A stretch of 64,000 bases of DNA from Cellvibrio sp. KY-GH-1 (GTDB taxonomy: Bacteria > Pseudomonadota > Gammaproteobacteria > Pseudomonadales > Cellvibrionaceae): positions 1,798,001-1,862,000 of the forward strand of contig NZ_CP031728.1 of assembly GCF_008806975.1 (NCBI RefSeq). Direction: 5' to 3'. This document shows positions 33,249 to 42,446 of this stretch, one piece after another. How positions within the stretch are numbered: position 1 is the first letter of the stretch; each line of letters begins with the position of its first letter. Both the position numbers and the translations under genes were made by a program. Below the pieces are notes generated by a model. That model was not told where the DNA came from. It saw nothing but the letters and a program-made list of their open reading frames with translations, and made no database searches.

Positions 33249-34361
33249 ATGGACAGTCTGAAAAACATTTCAACAATATTAGCAAAACTTTCGATTTTTC
33301 TAGCCCTAACTACTTCATTGAAAGCATTCTCTGATGCAGTGGACACGGATACAATATTTTCTGATGCTTATCTTGGATTTTTACCAACAGCAACGCAGGA
33401 AGCCAATCAGTTTTGGTCAGAATCATACCCAAAGTTGAGCAACGCTCTTATTTCGCCTGAAGCAAATGGTGTTACAACGGAAATTGAAGTCACCACGCAT
33501 TGCTTGAGAGGTGGAGGTGGGGATTGTGAAACGGGGGTACTCTTTAAGAAAAAAAGCACCGACGCAGCAGGCAATCAATTTTATTTAGTGAAAAATACCG
33601 ATAATAAAGAATTTTGGATTCAGGCAAATGGCTTAAAGCCATTTTTATTTGACGATTTAGTAGGAGAACAGGGAGCGGATTTCGTGGAAGCTCCAAGCTT
33701 CACCGCTTCCGATAGCTCTAATGAAGATGGAGTACCTGACCTGACTTCTAATTTAAATGACCTATTTCAAAAGACGGTCACACCAATAGCACCTGATTTT
33801 GGCCGAGTAAAATTAACACTTACTGATGACACAAAACCACTTAGCGTTTTAGACGCGAACAAACCGCTTACAGACACTTTCGTACCCTACCCGCTGCAGG
33901 TGTTGATTGATGCAAATCTAGCCAATAAAGACACCAGAACGAAAACCGTCACCATCGAGTTACCGGTATTTAAAGTCAGTGGGTCTCTCGCCTTGGTGAC
34001 CATCCCTATGTATGGTGAACTGAGTGTGTTTACAGGTGGCTGCGAAGAGCCGGACTTAGCTTATGTATGGCTTGAGACCAAAGGAACATCAGCGACCTTT
34101 GAAAAGGAGTCCTACGGGGCGCCCTACACCTATAACCCACAAAACCGTTTAATTGGTTGGACGAGCGAAAAAGTCGTTCAGCTCAAAAAATTTAATGGCA
34201 ACACTTATGCACTAATAGCGAAGGAAGTAGAAGTCAGAAACCCGGTTTTAACAGATGGGTCTGGCATGTTTTCAACCACGCATTTGTTTCCCTACAAGTG
34301 GGTAAAGGTTCGGGACAGTGAAGGCCGCATGCGATTTTGGTTGAAAAATTACAGTTGCTAA
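33249..34361 (+). CDS. Secreted protein of unknown function
   Basis: The 370-residue protein has a signal peptide (KLSIFLALTTSLKAF, cut near residue 28). The rest is beta-rich and unrecognised. CLRGGGGDC and GGCEE place several Cys residues that may form disulfides. Two segments, YLVKNTDNKEFWIQANGL and YKWVKVRDSEGRMRFWLK, resemble SH3-like strands. It is the first of three consecutive secreted-protein genes; the next begins 24 bp after its end. Confidence 0.6.
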   Translation: MDSLKNISTILAKLSIFLALTTSLKAFSDAVDTDTIFSDAYLGFLPTATQEANQFWSESYPKLSNALISPEANGVTTEIEVTTHCLRGGGGDCETGVLFKKKSTDAAGNQFYLVKNTDNKEFWIQANGLKPFLFDDLVGEQGADFVEAPSFTASDSSNEDGVPDLTSNLNDLFQKTVTPIAPDFGRVKLTLTDDTKPLSVLDANKPLTDTFVPYPLQVLIDANLANKDTRTKTVTIELPVFKVSGSLALVTIPMYGELSVFTGGCEEPDLAYVWLETKGTSATFEKESYGAPYTYNPQNRLIGWTSEKVVQLKKFNGNTYALIAKEVEVRNPVLTDGSGMFSTTHLFPYKWVKVRDSEGRMRFWLKNYSC

Positions 34362-34384
34362 TCAACACTTCAATGGAATGCAAA

Positions 34385-35761
34385 ATGAGAAACATCGTAC
34401 TGGCAGCATTAATACTTTTATCATGTCAATTTAGTTGGGCAAGTGATAGCAACAAATCACACAACACTAACGATAAGGATCCCGTCAATATTACCTATCA
34501 ATTCGCTATTTATCTTATTCCAACCTGCGGAAAAGATCCTGCGACAACGGTAAAACAACATGCGCAGCAATACTTACCCAGTTTTGCGATAAAAGCTGAT
34601 GTCAGTGACGCCAGAAAAAAGCCATTGCTGGACATTCATATCATTACAAATGTCCAAACTGAATACACCCCACCCGATGAAGAGAGCTTGCACTACTTTG
34701 GCCGAGGAATAGACACGGATACAGGCAAGAAACTCCAAAAGAGCAAAATGGCGATTATCTTAAGTTTTTCCTATCCGCAGGATTACGTTTTATCCGGTAT
34801 GAGTGAAGCGTTATCCTTCACCAATAAAGTCGCAGAGACATGCAAAGGTGTGATTTGGGATGAAACAACGCGGGAGGCATTTAGTCCTGACGCGTGGCAT
34901 GAACGAAGAATCGCGCGCTGGGGAAAGGATGGACCGAGAATTTCCGACCATACAGTAATCCATGCTTATAAAAATAACGAACTGATACGGGCGATAAGTT
35001 TAGGCATGCAAAAATTTAATCTGCCGGACATAGTAGTTAATGATTTCACCTGGACGAACAACAATCAAATGGCCAACTTAATTAATATTATCGGCCAGTC
35101 TATGCTCGAGGGTAGCAAAATAAATAAAACCCATCAGCTCAACGTAAATATTCATGAAATGCGAAATGAATCGCTAAAAAAAGAAGTACTTTCTTCCTTA
35201 AAGGAAAACGGCACGGCCCGGGCGATGATTCCCTTAAAGCAAACATCACCCGAAGAAGGAGATCCGGATAACTTTTTGTTAGAAATAGATTTTGACCCTC
35301 AGGTCGGTAATGGGCTTCAAGAGAAGCAAGAAACGTTCATATCCCAATTTTTCGGATCAGAAGATAAAGTCATCTATGTAAAACATGATGAAGAAATAAG
35401 AGCAGCAAGTGAGGAAGCCAGGAAAAAACTGCCTAAATTAAAGCAAGATTTCAATAAGGGACTTGAACCCGGCGAATTTATTTACCTTAAAGCACCGTTC
35501 AAAACGCCCGATGACTCCAATGAATGGATGTGGATAGAAGTTATTGCGTGGAATAAGCGAATAAAAGGCATATTGCAAAATGAGCCTTATCACATCCCTA
35601 CCCTAAGAGCTGGGGCAGAAGTTTATGTATCTGAAGCGGATATCTTCGACTACCTTCGCAATTTCCCGGACGGCACCACCGAAGGTAATGAGACAAGCAA
35701 GTTAATTCAAGCATTTGAAGATAGACAAAAAACCAATAACCAAACTGGCAGATCGGAGTAA
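34385..35761 (+). CDS. Secreted DUF2314-domain protein
   Basis: About 458 residues after choosing the ATG at 34385, which gives a clean signal peptide (NIVLAALILLSCQFSWA). The N-terminal half is unrecognised. The C-terminal ~90 residues match DUF2314: GEFIYLKAPFKTPDDSNEWM, then WIEVIAWNKRIKGILQNEP and a final EADIFDYLRNFPDGTT. DUF2314 occurs in YegJ-like proteins and polymorphic contexts; its function is unknown. It sits in a three-gene operon with secreted neighbours on both sides (gaps of 24 and 3 bp). Confidence 0.7.
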   Translation: MRNIVLAALILLSCQFSWASDSNKSHNTNDKDPVNITYQFAIYLIPTCGKDPATTVKQHAQQYLPSFAIKADVSDARKKPLLDIHIITNVQTEYTPPDEESLHYFGRGIDTDTGKKLQKSKMAIILSFSYPQDYVLSGMSEALSFTNKVAETCKGVIWDETTREAFSPDAWHERRIARWGKDGPRISDHTVIHAYKNNELIRAISLGMQKFNLPDIVVNDFTWTNNNQMANLINIIGQSMLEGSKINKTHQLNVNIHEMRNESLKKEVLSSLKENGTARAMIPLKQTSPEEGDPDNFLLEIDFDPQVGNGLQEKQETFISQFFGSEDKVIYVKHDEEIRAASEEARKKLPKLKQDFNKGLEPGEFIYLKAPFKTPDDSNEWMWIEVIAWNKRIKGILQNEPYHIPTLRAGAEVYVSEADIFDYLRNFPDGTTEGNETSKLIQAFEDRQKTNNQTGRSE

Positions 35762-35763
35762 TT

Positions 35764-36468
35764 ATGCGCAAGACAGTATTCATAGCACTTCTCGCACTCT
35801 GGTGTGCGCACACGCAAGCCCAGGACGAAGCCGTAGAGGAGGTCATAGTTTCCGGCATTATGGACTCCGGGGAATATTATGAAATGCCTGCCGTCACCCT
35901 TAAGAAACAAGGGGATTTCCTGGTGCAGGATGTAAAAATTGTTAATGATTCCCGCGCTAGCGATCTACGCGAAAAGGAAATTCGTGAAAGCTTACAAGCC
36001 CTAGCGGAATCAGCCAGTAAACAGGGAAACATCCAACTTGCCTACGGCGATGAATTTTTACGATCATTGGACCCAAAAGATAAATCGCTAGTGTTCCTTA
36101 AGGATGGTTCGCGCGCAGACACCAGTTATTTTAATTTCTCGGTAAAGCAGAAAATAAATCAGCAACTGTCCGCACATGAACAGGAAGCTGCATTGGAAAA
36201 ATTTATTAAATCCGCAAAAAAAGTGGGGCGCACCGAACTGGACTTAAAGGGCGAGGCTGACCTGAGTATTGTCACCCCGGAAAAATATCGTTATGAAGTT
36301 ATCCAGAAAATCGCCGAAGAAAATACTCGCCTGCGCCAGGCAATTGGCCAAAGCTGTGATATTCAGCTGGATGGAATATCCAATCGCGTCAAATGGCAGC
36401 GCAGCGGGATAACTGAATTGGTGATCTATATTCCCTATCGCACCCAGCTGTTGTGTAAGCAAAACTAA
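35764..36468 (+). CDS. Secreted protein of unknown function with TonB-box-like N-terminus
   Basis: The 234-residue protein has a signal peptide (KTVFIALLALWCAHTQAQ). The mature start EAVEEVIVSG resembles the VEEVxVTG N-terminus of TonB-dependent receptors, although the protein is far too short to be one. The body is mixed alpha/beta with a conserved-looking VQDVKIVNDSRASDLREKEI. It follows the DUF2314 gene by only two bases, so it is translationally coupled. No function is assigned. Confidence 0.6.
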   Translation: MRKTVFIALLALWCAHTQAQDEAVEEVIVSGIMDSGEYYEMPAVTLKKQGDFLVQDVKIVNDSRASDLREKEIRESLQALAESASKQGNIQLAYGDEFLRSLDPKDKSLVFLKDGSRADTSYFNFSVKQKINQQLSAHEQEAALEKFIKSAKKVGRTELDLKGEADLSIVTPEKYRYEVIQKIAEENTRLRQAIGQSCDIQLDGISNRVKWQRSGITELVIYIPYRTQLLCKQN

Positions 36469-36492
36469 AAAATGGCACTCACAAGGAAATTG

Positions 36493-37137
36493 CTATGCAC
36501 AAAATGTATATTTCACCTTCTGAATCCACTCAGAACGCCGGCAAAATAAAACAATAACTGCAAAAGCCAACAACACAAGCGAGGAAGACTCGGGGACCGC
36601 ACCATAGGTGTAAGTTAAATCATCAATGGTTGCGCCCGACACGCGTTGCTGTTGGGAGGAGTACATTTCGATTCGCGCAATTCCCGTAACGGACGTAAAG
36701 CTCACGTACCGCCAGCCGCTATCCTCTCTTTCAAGAGATGCGAACAGGCCCGATGGGCCGTAGGCGTTGGTATAAAGAACGCCTAAGGGGCTGCCACCTA
36801 TGTACATACCAACATAGGTTGGCAAATCCCCCACAAATGAGAGGACCATCGGACTTCCACTTGCCCCCGCCAACAGGTAATTAATTCCCGATATCGCTTC
36901 ATCATCACCAGCGTAAGGCAGCAAATAGGCATTACTTATCTGCAGCCCTTGCGATCGATACTGATCATAAAGCGGAGTATCGCCGAAGGAAGGGAATTCT
37001 GGATCAAGCGGTACATAAGTAAGATCATCAAAATTAATCACTACTGCTTGTGCTTGGGTGATAAAAACAAACGATAAGACAATAGCAGAGCAGCACGCGG
37101 AAATTATTTTTACTGCAGCACCGAGTAAACAATTCAT
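36493..37137 (-). CDS. PEP-CTERM exported protein
   Basis: About 214 residues. From the ATG at 37137 (preceded by GGAG), a signal peptide ends near ITQAQA. The middle is a beta-sandwich-like region. The C-terminus is a PEP-CTERM signal: VPESSSLVLLAFAVIVLFCRR, unusually followed by 13 further residues. Exosortase removes such signals; no exosortase gene is in this window. An upstream in-frame start at 37215 lacks a signal-like N-terminus and is rejected. Confidence 0.75.
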   Translation of the reverse strand: MNCLLGAAVKIISACCSAIVLSFVFITQAQAVVINFDDLTYVPLDPEFPSFGDTPLYDQYRSQGLQISNAYLLPYAGDDEAISGINYLLAGASGSPMVLSFVGDLPTYVGMYIGGSPLGVLYTNAYGPSGLFASLEREDSGWRYVSFTSVTGIARIEMYSSQQQRVSGATIDDLTYTYGAVPESSSLVLLAFAVIVLFCRRSEWIQKVKYTFCA

Positions 37138-37342
37138 AATCAACTCCTTTGCGTAAATGAAGTGAGGGGCAATGCCGAAAGTAGCGAGCAGAAAATCGTT
37201 AACGGCAGAAAACAATAAGGCTCTGAAATGCTAAAGTACAGCCGCTGACACGGCATTAATGAGAGGACGCACACAAAGTCTGGAATCAGGCGGCGATAAT
37301 TGCTGTTTTGGTAAGGAACGCACTGTAAACGTTGCGCCTACC

Positions 37343-37374
37343 AAAAAAAAGGGCGCAATAAAGTGCGCCCTTTT
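37343..37374 (-). terminator. Terminator after the PEP-CTERM gene at 37422
   Basis: GGGCGCA (37351-37357) and TGCGCCC (37364-37370) form a stem flanked by A8 and T4. On the minus strand this gives a stem followed by eight T, ending transcription of the gene at 37422-38087. Confidence 0.85.
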
Positions 37375-37421
37375 CAAACATCCACAAACAAAACCCTCTG
37401 ATACTAGAGGGAAATGGTGGC

Positions 37422-38087
37422 TCAGTTACCACACCAGCGACGAACACCTAACAAAGAACCCAAACCGATAAGGATCATCAATAATGAACCGGGCTCTGCT
37501 AGTTTACGAACTTCTACTCCACTCACATAAAATTGCTCATTGGAGAAAGCAACGTCTATGTAGTCACCTGCACTTACCATGAATGACCCAATGCCATTTG
37601 CGCCTCCGGCATAACCGGTCATGACCAAATAATCAGTACCGCCGATGTTAACTTTATCACCTGCACCAAAACCGCCATCGTGATTATTGTTAAACCAGAA
37701 GTTATCGATTACCACATCGCTGTCAAACGTAAATCGCAAAAACTCATAAAAACTTACATTGTCATCACTGCTGGGATCGCAGTTATTGGTACTACGCCCA
37801 CTCACCATGGTATTGACCTTGGTGCCATCCACAACATCCTGACAAGTTCCCAAACCGGCGTTGCCCCAATCCAGGTAGGCAAATTGTTTTCCATCAGTAT
37901 CACTGGTGGAATGACCAGTCACCGTCATAGTAACGCCGCCCACACTGAGTACCAGTGGATCCCAGGCGCCTTCACCATAACCTCCGGGAGCTTCAGTTAA
38001 CGAAATAAAATTTATTATGCCCGCCTGGGCATAACCAACAGCACTTAAAAAAATGCTGATTAACACTACCTTGATCATTTTTTTCAT
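37422..38087 (-). CDS. PEP-CTERM exported protein
   Basis: About 221 residues from the ATG at 38087 (GAGGTG upstream). A signal peptide (KKMIKVVLISIFLSAVGYA) precedes a beta-rich region with LRFTFDSDVVIDNFWF and a Gly-rich GAGDKVNIGGTDY. The C-terminus EPGSLLMILIGLGSLLGVRR is a canonical PEP-CTERM signal. The two adjacent PEP-CTERM genes are not close homologues. Confidence 0.8.
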   Translation of the reverse strand: MKKMIKVVLISIFLSAVGYAQAGIINFISLTEAPGGYGEGAWDPLVLSVGGVTMTVTGHSTSDTDGKQFAYLDWGNAGLGTCQDVVDGTKVNTMVSGRSTNNCDPSSDDNVSFYEFLRFTFDSDVVIDNFWFNNNHDGGFGAGDKVNIGGTDYLVMTGYAGGANGIGSFMVSAGDYIDVAFSNEQFYVSGVEVRKLAEPGSLLMILIGLGSLLGVRRWCGN

Positions 38088-38361
38088 ATCACACCTCGTC
38101 TTTCTTCTGCGCAGATAAGCCGACAAACTTCATCGGCTTTGACGATCAACCAACGCGAATTAACACGCATAACGCGCACCAGAAAAAAAATCCTATGGAA
38201 AATCAGTTCTTTGCTGGCACGCAAATCTTCAGCGCGATATTGTGGCGTGGATTGTGTTAAATTTGTCGACGGCCCTATTTTCACTGCTTAATAGAAAGTA
38301 ATGACTGCATCATTGCTGCGGATGAAAATAATACACATCTGATAACGGACAGCCCCCCACC

Positions 38362-39105
38362 ATGCCCAGTAATGCGTTGTACTCCGACCTCTCGCACTAT
38401 TACGATCTGATGTGTGCGGATATCGATTATCTCGAGCAAAGCAAACAGGTTTCCCGCCTGCATCGGCTATTCGGTAATGGCGGAAATCAGTATCTGGACA
38501 TGGCCTGTGGCACAGGGCCACATATTCGGCACTTTATTGATTTTGGTTATGCGGCGAGCGGCATGGATATGAACCAGCCGATGTTGGATATTGCCCAAGG
38601 CCGTTGCCCGGAGGCATATTTTTTCCAACAGGATATGAGCGAACTGCAAGTGGCAACGCCAGTGGATTTAATCACCTGCTTTTTGTATTCCATTCACTAC
38701 AACCAAACGATTGCGAAACTCGAAGCATGCATTGCGAAGGTGCATGCAGCGTTAAACCCTGGCGGAATATTTTGTTTTAATTCGGTAGACAAAAACCTCA
38801 TCGATAATCGTCCGGGCATTAAACGACATTTATCACATCAGGGTAGTGAGTTTTGCTTTCAATCCAACTGGCACTACCCCGGCACAGGTGAACAACAGCA
38901 ATTACAGTTGTCCATTGAGAAGACTACCGCGGGAAACACTGAACTCTGGCGCGACCACCACCCTATGGCTGCCCTCAGCTTTGCGCAAATGCAGGAACTG
39001 CTGGAGCCCACATTTGAAGTCCATATTTTTGAGCATGATTACCGTACAATCCTGCCTTGGAATGAAACATCCGGTAACGCCCTGTTTGTTGCTATCAAAC
39101 GCTAA
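38362..39105 (+). CDS. Class I SAM-dependent methyltransferase
   Basis: The 247-residue protein has a Rossmann-type methyltransferase core: YLDMACGTGPHIRHFIDFGY (SAM motif I, here DMACGTG), GMDMNQPMLDIA (motif post I) and VDLITCFLYSIHY (motif II). The substrate is unknown. It stands at the head of a plus-strand run that includes two small membrane proteins. Confidence 0.85.
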   Translation: MPSNALYSDLSHYYDLMCADIDYLEQSKQVSRLHRLFGNGGNQYLDMACGTGPHIRHFIDFGYAASGMDMNQPMLDIAQGRCPEAYFFQQDMSELQVATPVDLITCFLYSIHYNQTIAKLEACIAKVHAALNPGGIFCFNSVDKNLIDNRPGIKRHLSHQGSEFCFQSNWHYPGTGEQQQLQLSIEKTTAGNTELWRDHHPMAALSFAQMQELLEPTFEVHIFEHDYRTILPWNETSGNALFVAIKR

Positions 39106-39158
39106 ACTCCACCCAGTGAAACCAAACTTACTCTAACTCCCCATCGCCTGGAAAAATT

Positions 39159-39539
39159 ATGTTCACCCTTGCCACCAAAACAATTCATCTGCTCTTTGCA
39201 CTCACTCTTGTCGCGTTCGCGTACTTGCAACTTAACGACCCTGACCCGGTGGTCTGGACGCTGTTTTATTTGATCTGCGCAGTAGTACCGTTATTGGAAC
39301 TCATCAATAAACGCAATCGTTACGTATTTTGGATCGCGGTCGGACTCTGCATTCTCGACATGGGCATCTACACTCATGGGGCTTACACCTATTATTTGCA
39401 TAGCAATGAAGAGGCGCTCATGCAAAGTATGAGCCCTGCCAAACCTTATATCGAAGAGGCCAGGGAGTTTTTGGGTAGTTTGATAGCATTGGTTCTGATC
39501 AACATCAGCTACTGGTTAGGTAGTAAAACACGCGTATAA
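39159..39539 (+). CDS. TMEM220-family membrane protein
   Basis: A 126-residue protein with four hydrophobic segments. The phrase LQLNDPDPVVWTLFYLICAV is typical of the TMEM220 family; the C-terminal half includes EEAREFLGSLIALVLI. Function unknown. Confidence 0.8.
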   Translation: MFTLATKTIHLLFALTLVAFAYLQLNDPDPVVWTLFYLICAVVPLLELINKRNRYVFWIAVGLCILDMGIYTHGAYTYYLHSNEEALMQSMSPAKPYIEEAREFLGSLIALVLINISYWLGSKTRV

Positions 39540-39564
39540 CATTCAATAACTGAAGGGATTAATT

Positions 39565-39927
39565 ATGGATATGCCAATCGCCAATAGCCTCGTTGCATTC
39601 ATTGCACTCTTGCACGTTTACATACTCGTACTGGAAATGTTCCTGTGGGAAAAACCGGCTGGCCTGCGCGCGTTCCGCAACTCACCGGAAAAAGCAGCGC
39701 TGACCCGTGTGCTCGCCGCGAACCAAGGTTTATACAACGGGTTTTTGGCAGCTGGTTTATTCTGGGGGTTATGGCTCGGCATGGAAGGCAACGCAATCAA
39801 ATACTTTTTTCTTATTTGTATCACCATTGCTGGCGTTTATGGCGCTGCGACTGCCGCAAAGAAAATTCTGTATATTCAAACCCTGCCTGCATTGATGGCG
39901 CTGACTTGCCTTTGGCTCGGTATTTGA
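39565..39927 (+). CDS. DUF1304-family inner-membrane protein
   Basis: A 120-residue, four-helix membrane protein. FLWEKPAGLRAFRNSPEKAA and VLAANQGLYNGFLAAGLFWG are DUF1304 hallmarks. Function unknown. It is 25 bp after the TMEM220-like gene and probably co-transcribed with it. Confidence 0.88.
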   Translation: MDMPIANSLVAFIALLHVYILVLEMFLWEKPAGLRAFRNSPEKAALTRVLAANQGLYNGFLAAGLFWGLWLGMEGNAIKYFFLICITIAGVYGAATAAKKILYIQTLPALMALTCLWLGI

Positions 39928-40041
39928 GCCTATAATCGCTCGCCCACAAATTACCTGGCGTTTTCGCATTACAGTTTTTTAAATTTACCAGAACATTCCA
40001 AATGGGATGCCCCCAGGAAAACCTCGCACAGGAGCCTGCAC

Positions 40042-40641
40042 ATGAACAATTCCAAACCTGTAAAAACAATTATTTTTTGTAGTTTATTAACTCTGGCCGC
40101 GTGCGGTGGAAATGGTGGTAGTGATTGCAACCCGCCGCCTGCGAAGGAGTATTCAATCACTCAATACCAGGGAAAAACACTGGAGTACACTAATGATTTG
40201 ACGCACGCCATGGCAGATCCGAGCAGTAAGCCGGCCGTCGCCGGTACAGCGATAGCTTGGCGCCGTTTCGCGTTATCGGTTAAAGCCGACGTGCAAACCT
40301 ATTCAGTACAAGCACCCCGTTTTAGTTTATTTGCCAGTGCCTATGCCTGTTCACCGCCAAATGACGGCGCGCGTCAAATGCTAAAAAAATTATCCATTAC
40401 CAGCGCACAAGATTTTGACGCAAATCACCCTGCGGGAACTGAACTTGCGAATTTATTTGGCGCCCTTGATTTGCCGTTCACATCAGTGGCAGATCTACCC
40501 CCAGGCTTTCCCGCCCCTCAAGCATTGACCATTTTTCTCCGAGAGCAACCCACCGAAGGAATTCACAACTTCCTGATTACTATTACCCTGGATGACGGCC
40601 GAAAGTTTGAATTTAGCAGTGGTGATATGTACCTTAAATAA
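40042..40641 (+). CDS. Lipoprotein of unknown function
   Basis: The 199-residue protein has a lipoprotein signal peptide with lipobox LAAC (Cys near residue 21) followed by GGNGGSDCN. The remainder has several Cys and no recognised domain. It is predicted to be anchored to a membrane. Confidence 0.7.
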   Translation: MNNSKPVKTIIFCSLLTLAACGGNGGSDCNPPPAKEYSITQYQGKTLEYTNDLTHAMADPSSKPAVAGTAIAWRRFALSVKADVQTYSVQAPRFSLFASAYACSPPNDGARQMLKKLSITSAQDFDANHPAGTELANLFGALDLPFTSVADLPPGFPAPQALTIFLREQPTEGIHNFLITITLDDGRKFEFSSGDMYLK

Positions 40642-40976
40642 TTCACGCCAATCAGCTTAAACAGAAAAAATTCCGTTATTTTTCTTCCGCGCTTACGCTG
40701 TTAATTTTTAGGTGACAGGGCAAATAGTAGATTGAACCCTGTCGCTTACTTTCACTCCACCCCCGCCTAGATTTGTGAACCAGACAACAAATCATTAATT
40801 ATAACAATACGAATGTCGTGCAAATAATTTTCCCGCTATTGTCGAATAAAAATCGCACGATAAGCTTAAATACATGCTTATGTTTCATAAGCAGAACCCT
40901 GTAGTTATGCTCAAAACAAAACGTCAACAACAACAAAATTAAAATGTGCAGTTGTAAACAAGGGGAAATATCGGCG
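40642..40976. other. AT-rich intergenic region
   Basis: 335 bp without a supportable gene. GACAGGG and CCCTGTC near 40712-40745 are inverted with a long loop; they may form a weak stem after the lipoprotein gene. Confidence 0.4.
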
Positions 40977-41516
40977 ATGCAAAATACCTATACACAACTT
41001 ATAAGAAAGGAAGATTTAAATACGGATGTGTGTGTTTCAATGATGATCAGTATGTACTTCGGCATTGAAATGCAATCTGCTTTGCAATGGTCAAACGAAC
41101 ACCGCTACACCGAACTCATCAAAGCCCAGGTTATGATTGAACAGGGCAAATCTGAAATGCTTATCACCAAACTCTATTCCGGCACGCCAATCGGTATGAT
41201 TATTTATACCGAAGCGGATGATCAGCCAGTACGGCGTATTGACGCTCTGATTGTGGGGCGCCGTTTTCGCGGCAATGGGATAGGGAAAATGTTGTTGCGC
41301 GCGGCCAAGGGTGGTCGGGATTTGCATACCTTTGCACCTGCGGTCGCGGTGGATTGGTATATTAAAAATGGCTTCCGCGAACTGGAGCGACAAGCCAACG
41401 GTACGATTGAAATGACCACGGCAACAGAGCACAAGGAGTTAACCCTGAGCTACCCACTGCCCGTATTTGATCAGCTGGATTTGCAAATACTGCGCAACGT
41501 TAAACACATGCACTAA
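40977..41516 (+). CDS. GNAT-family N-acetyltransferase
   Basis: About 179 residues. The acetyl-CoA-binding segment is RIDALIVGRRFRGNGIGKML (RxxGxG as RGNGIG), and VDWYIKNGFRELE gives the C-terminal part of the fold. The first 60 residues are helical. The ATG at 40977 is preferred; an earlier in-frame ATG at 40944 would add 11 residues. Substrate unknown. Confidence 0.8.
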   Translation: MQNTYTQLIRKEDLNTDVCVSMMISMYFGIEMQSALQWSNEHRYTELIKAQVMIEQGKSEMLITKLYSGTPIGMIIYTEADDQPVRRIDALIVGRRFRGNGIGKMLLRAAKGGRDLHTFAPAVAVDWYIKNGFRELERQANGTIEMTTATEHKELTLSYPLPVFDQLDLQILRNVKHMH

Positions 41517-41537
41517 CAGGAGCTCATCGCAATTGCC

Positions 41538-42428
41538 CTAACGGGTGGCGTTAAAGGTATTACAGGCTTTAACATCACCCGTGTCCATTCCGCGCTTAAA
41601 CCATTCCATTCGTTGTTTGGATGTACCATGGGTGAATGCCTCCGGGCGAATGCGTCCACCCGCTTGCTGCTGCAACTTATCATCGCCGATGGCCGATGCT
41701 GCATTCAACGCTTCTTCCAAATCGCCATCCTCAATCATGCGAAAATTTTTGTCGGCATAGTGCCCCCATATTCCCGCGAAGCAGTCCGCCTGAAGTTCCT
41801 GCAATACCGACAGACGATTGACTGCCGCTTTATCCTTGCCTTGCTGTAATTGGTTTACCTTAGCTGCAACGCCCAACAAGTTTTGCACGTGGTGCCCCAC
41901 TTCGTGCGCAATCACATAGGCCTGGGCAAAATCACCGGGCGCCCCTAACTTGGTTTTCATGTCCCGATAAAACGATAAATCAATATAGAGTTTGTTATCG
42001 CCCGGGCAATAAAACGGCCCCATCGCCGATTGCGCAAATCCGCATGCCGAACTTACGCCATTGCGAAAAAGAACCAGCTTCGGCTTTTTATATTGGCGGC
42101 CCATTTGCTGGAATAACATTGTCCAGGTGTCTTCAGTATTGGCTAGCACTACAGAGACAAAATCCACCAACTCCTGATCTTGCGCTGAAAATTGTTGCTG
42201 CGATGGAGCAACCGCTGTCGGTGCGGCCAGATTTAATAAATCTATTCCGAGGAAACGTAAACCGAAATAGCCCAGCACCCCCACCAGGAGTAATCCGCGC
42301 CCGAATTTTGTTTGCAACAGAAATGGCAACAAGCGCAATAACAACCCCAAACCTGCGCCGGCACCTGCCGCTGAAAAATCGCGTCTGTCTTCGATGTTAT
42401 CGCTGCGACGACCACCTTTCCAATCCAT
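41538..42428 (-). CDS. ypfJ: Neutral zinc metallopeptidase, YpfJ family
   Basis: The 296-residue protein starts MDWKGGRRSDNIEDRR, has one N-terminal membrane segment, and contains the zinc-binding AYVIAHEVGHHVQNLLG. QADCFAGIWGHYADK supplies the third ligand region. The family is widespread, membrane-anchored and of uncertain substrate. The moeA gene follows immediately upstream in transcription (18 bp). Confidence 0.9.
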   Translation of the reverse strand: MDWKGGRRSDNIEDRRDFSAAGAGAGLGLLLRLLPFLLQTKFGRGLLLVGVLGYFGLRFLGIDLLNLAAPTAVAPSQQQFSAQDQELVDFVSVVLANTEDTWTMLFQQMGRQYKKPKLVLFRNGVSSACGFAQSAMGPFYCPGDNKLYIDLSFYRDMKTKLGAPGDFAQAYVIAHEVGHHVQNLLGVAAKVNQLQQGKDKAAVNRLSVLQELQADCFAGIWGHYADKNFRMIEDGDLEEALNAASAIGDDKLQQQAGGRIRPEAFTHGTSKQRMEWFKRGMDTGDVKACNTFNATR

Positions 42429-42446
42429 AGGCCTATCCCCGAAACC

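Noticed and set aside
40710..40750. Terminator after the lipoprotein gene
   Set aside because: The GACAGGG/CCCTGTC inverted repeat has a loop of about 17 bases and no T-run.
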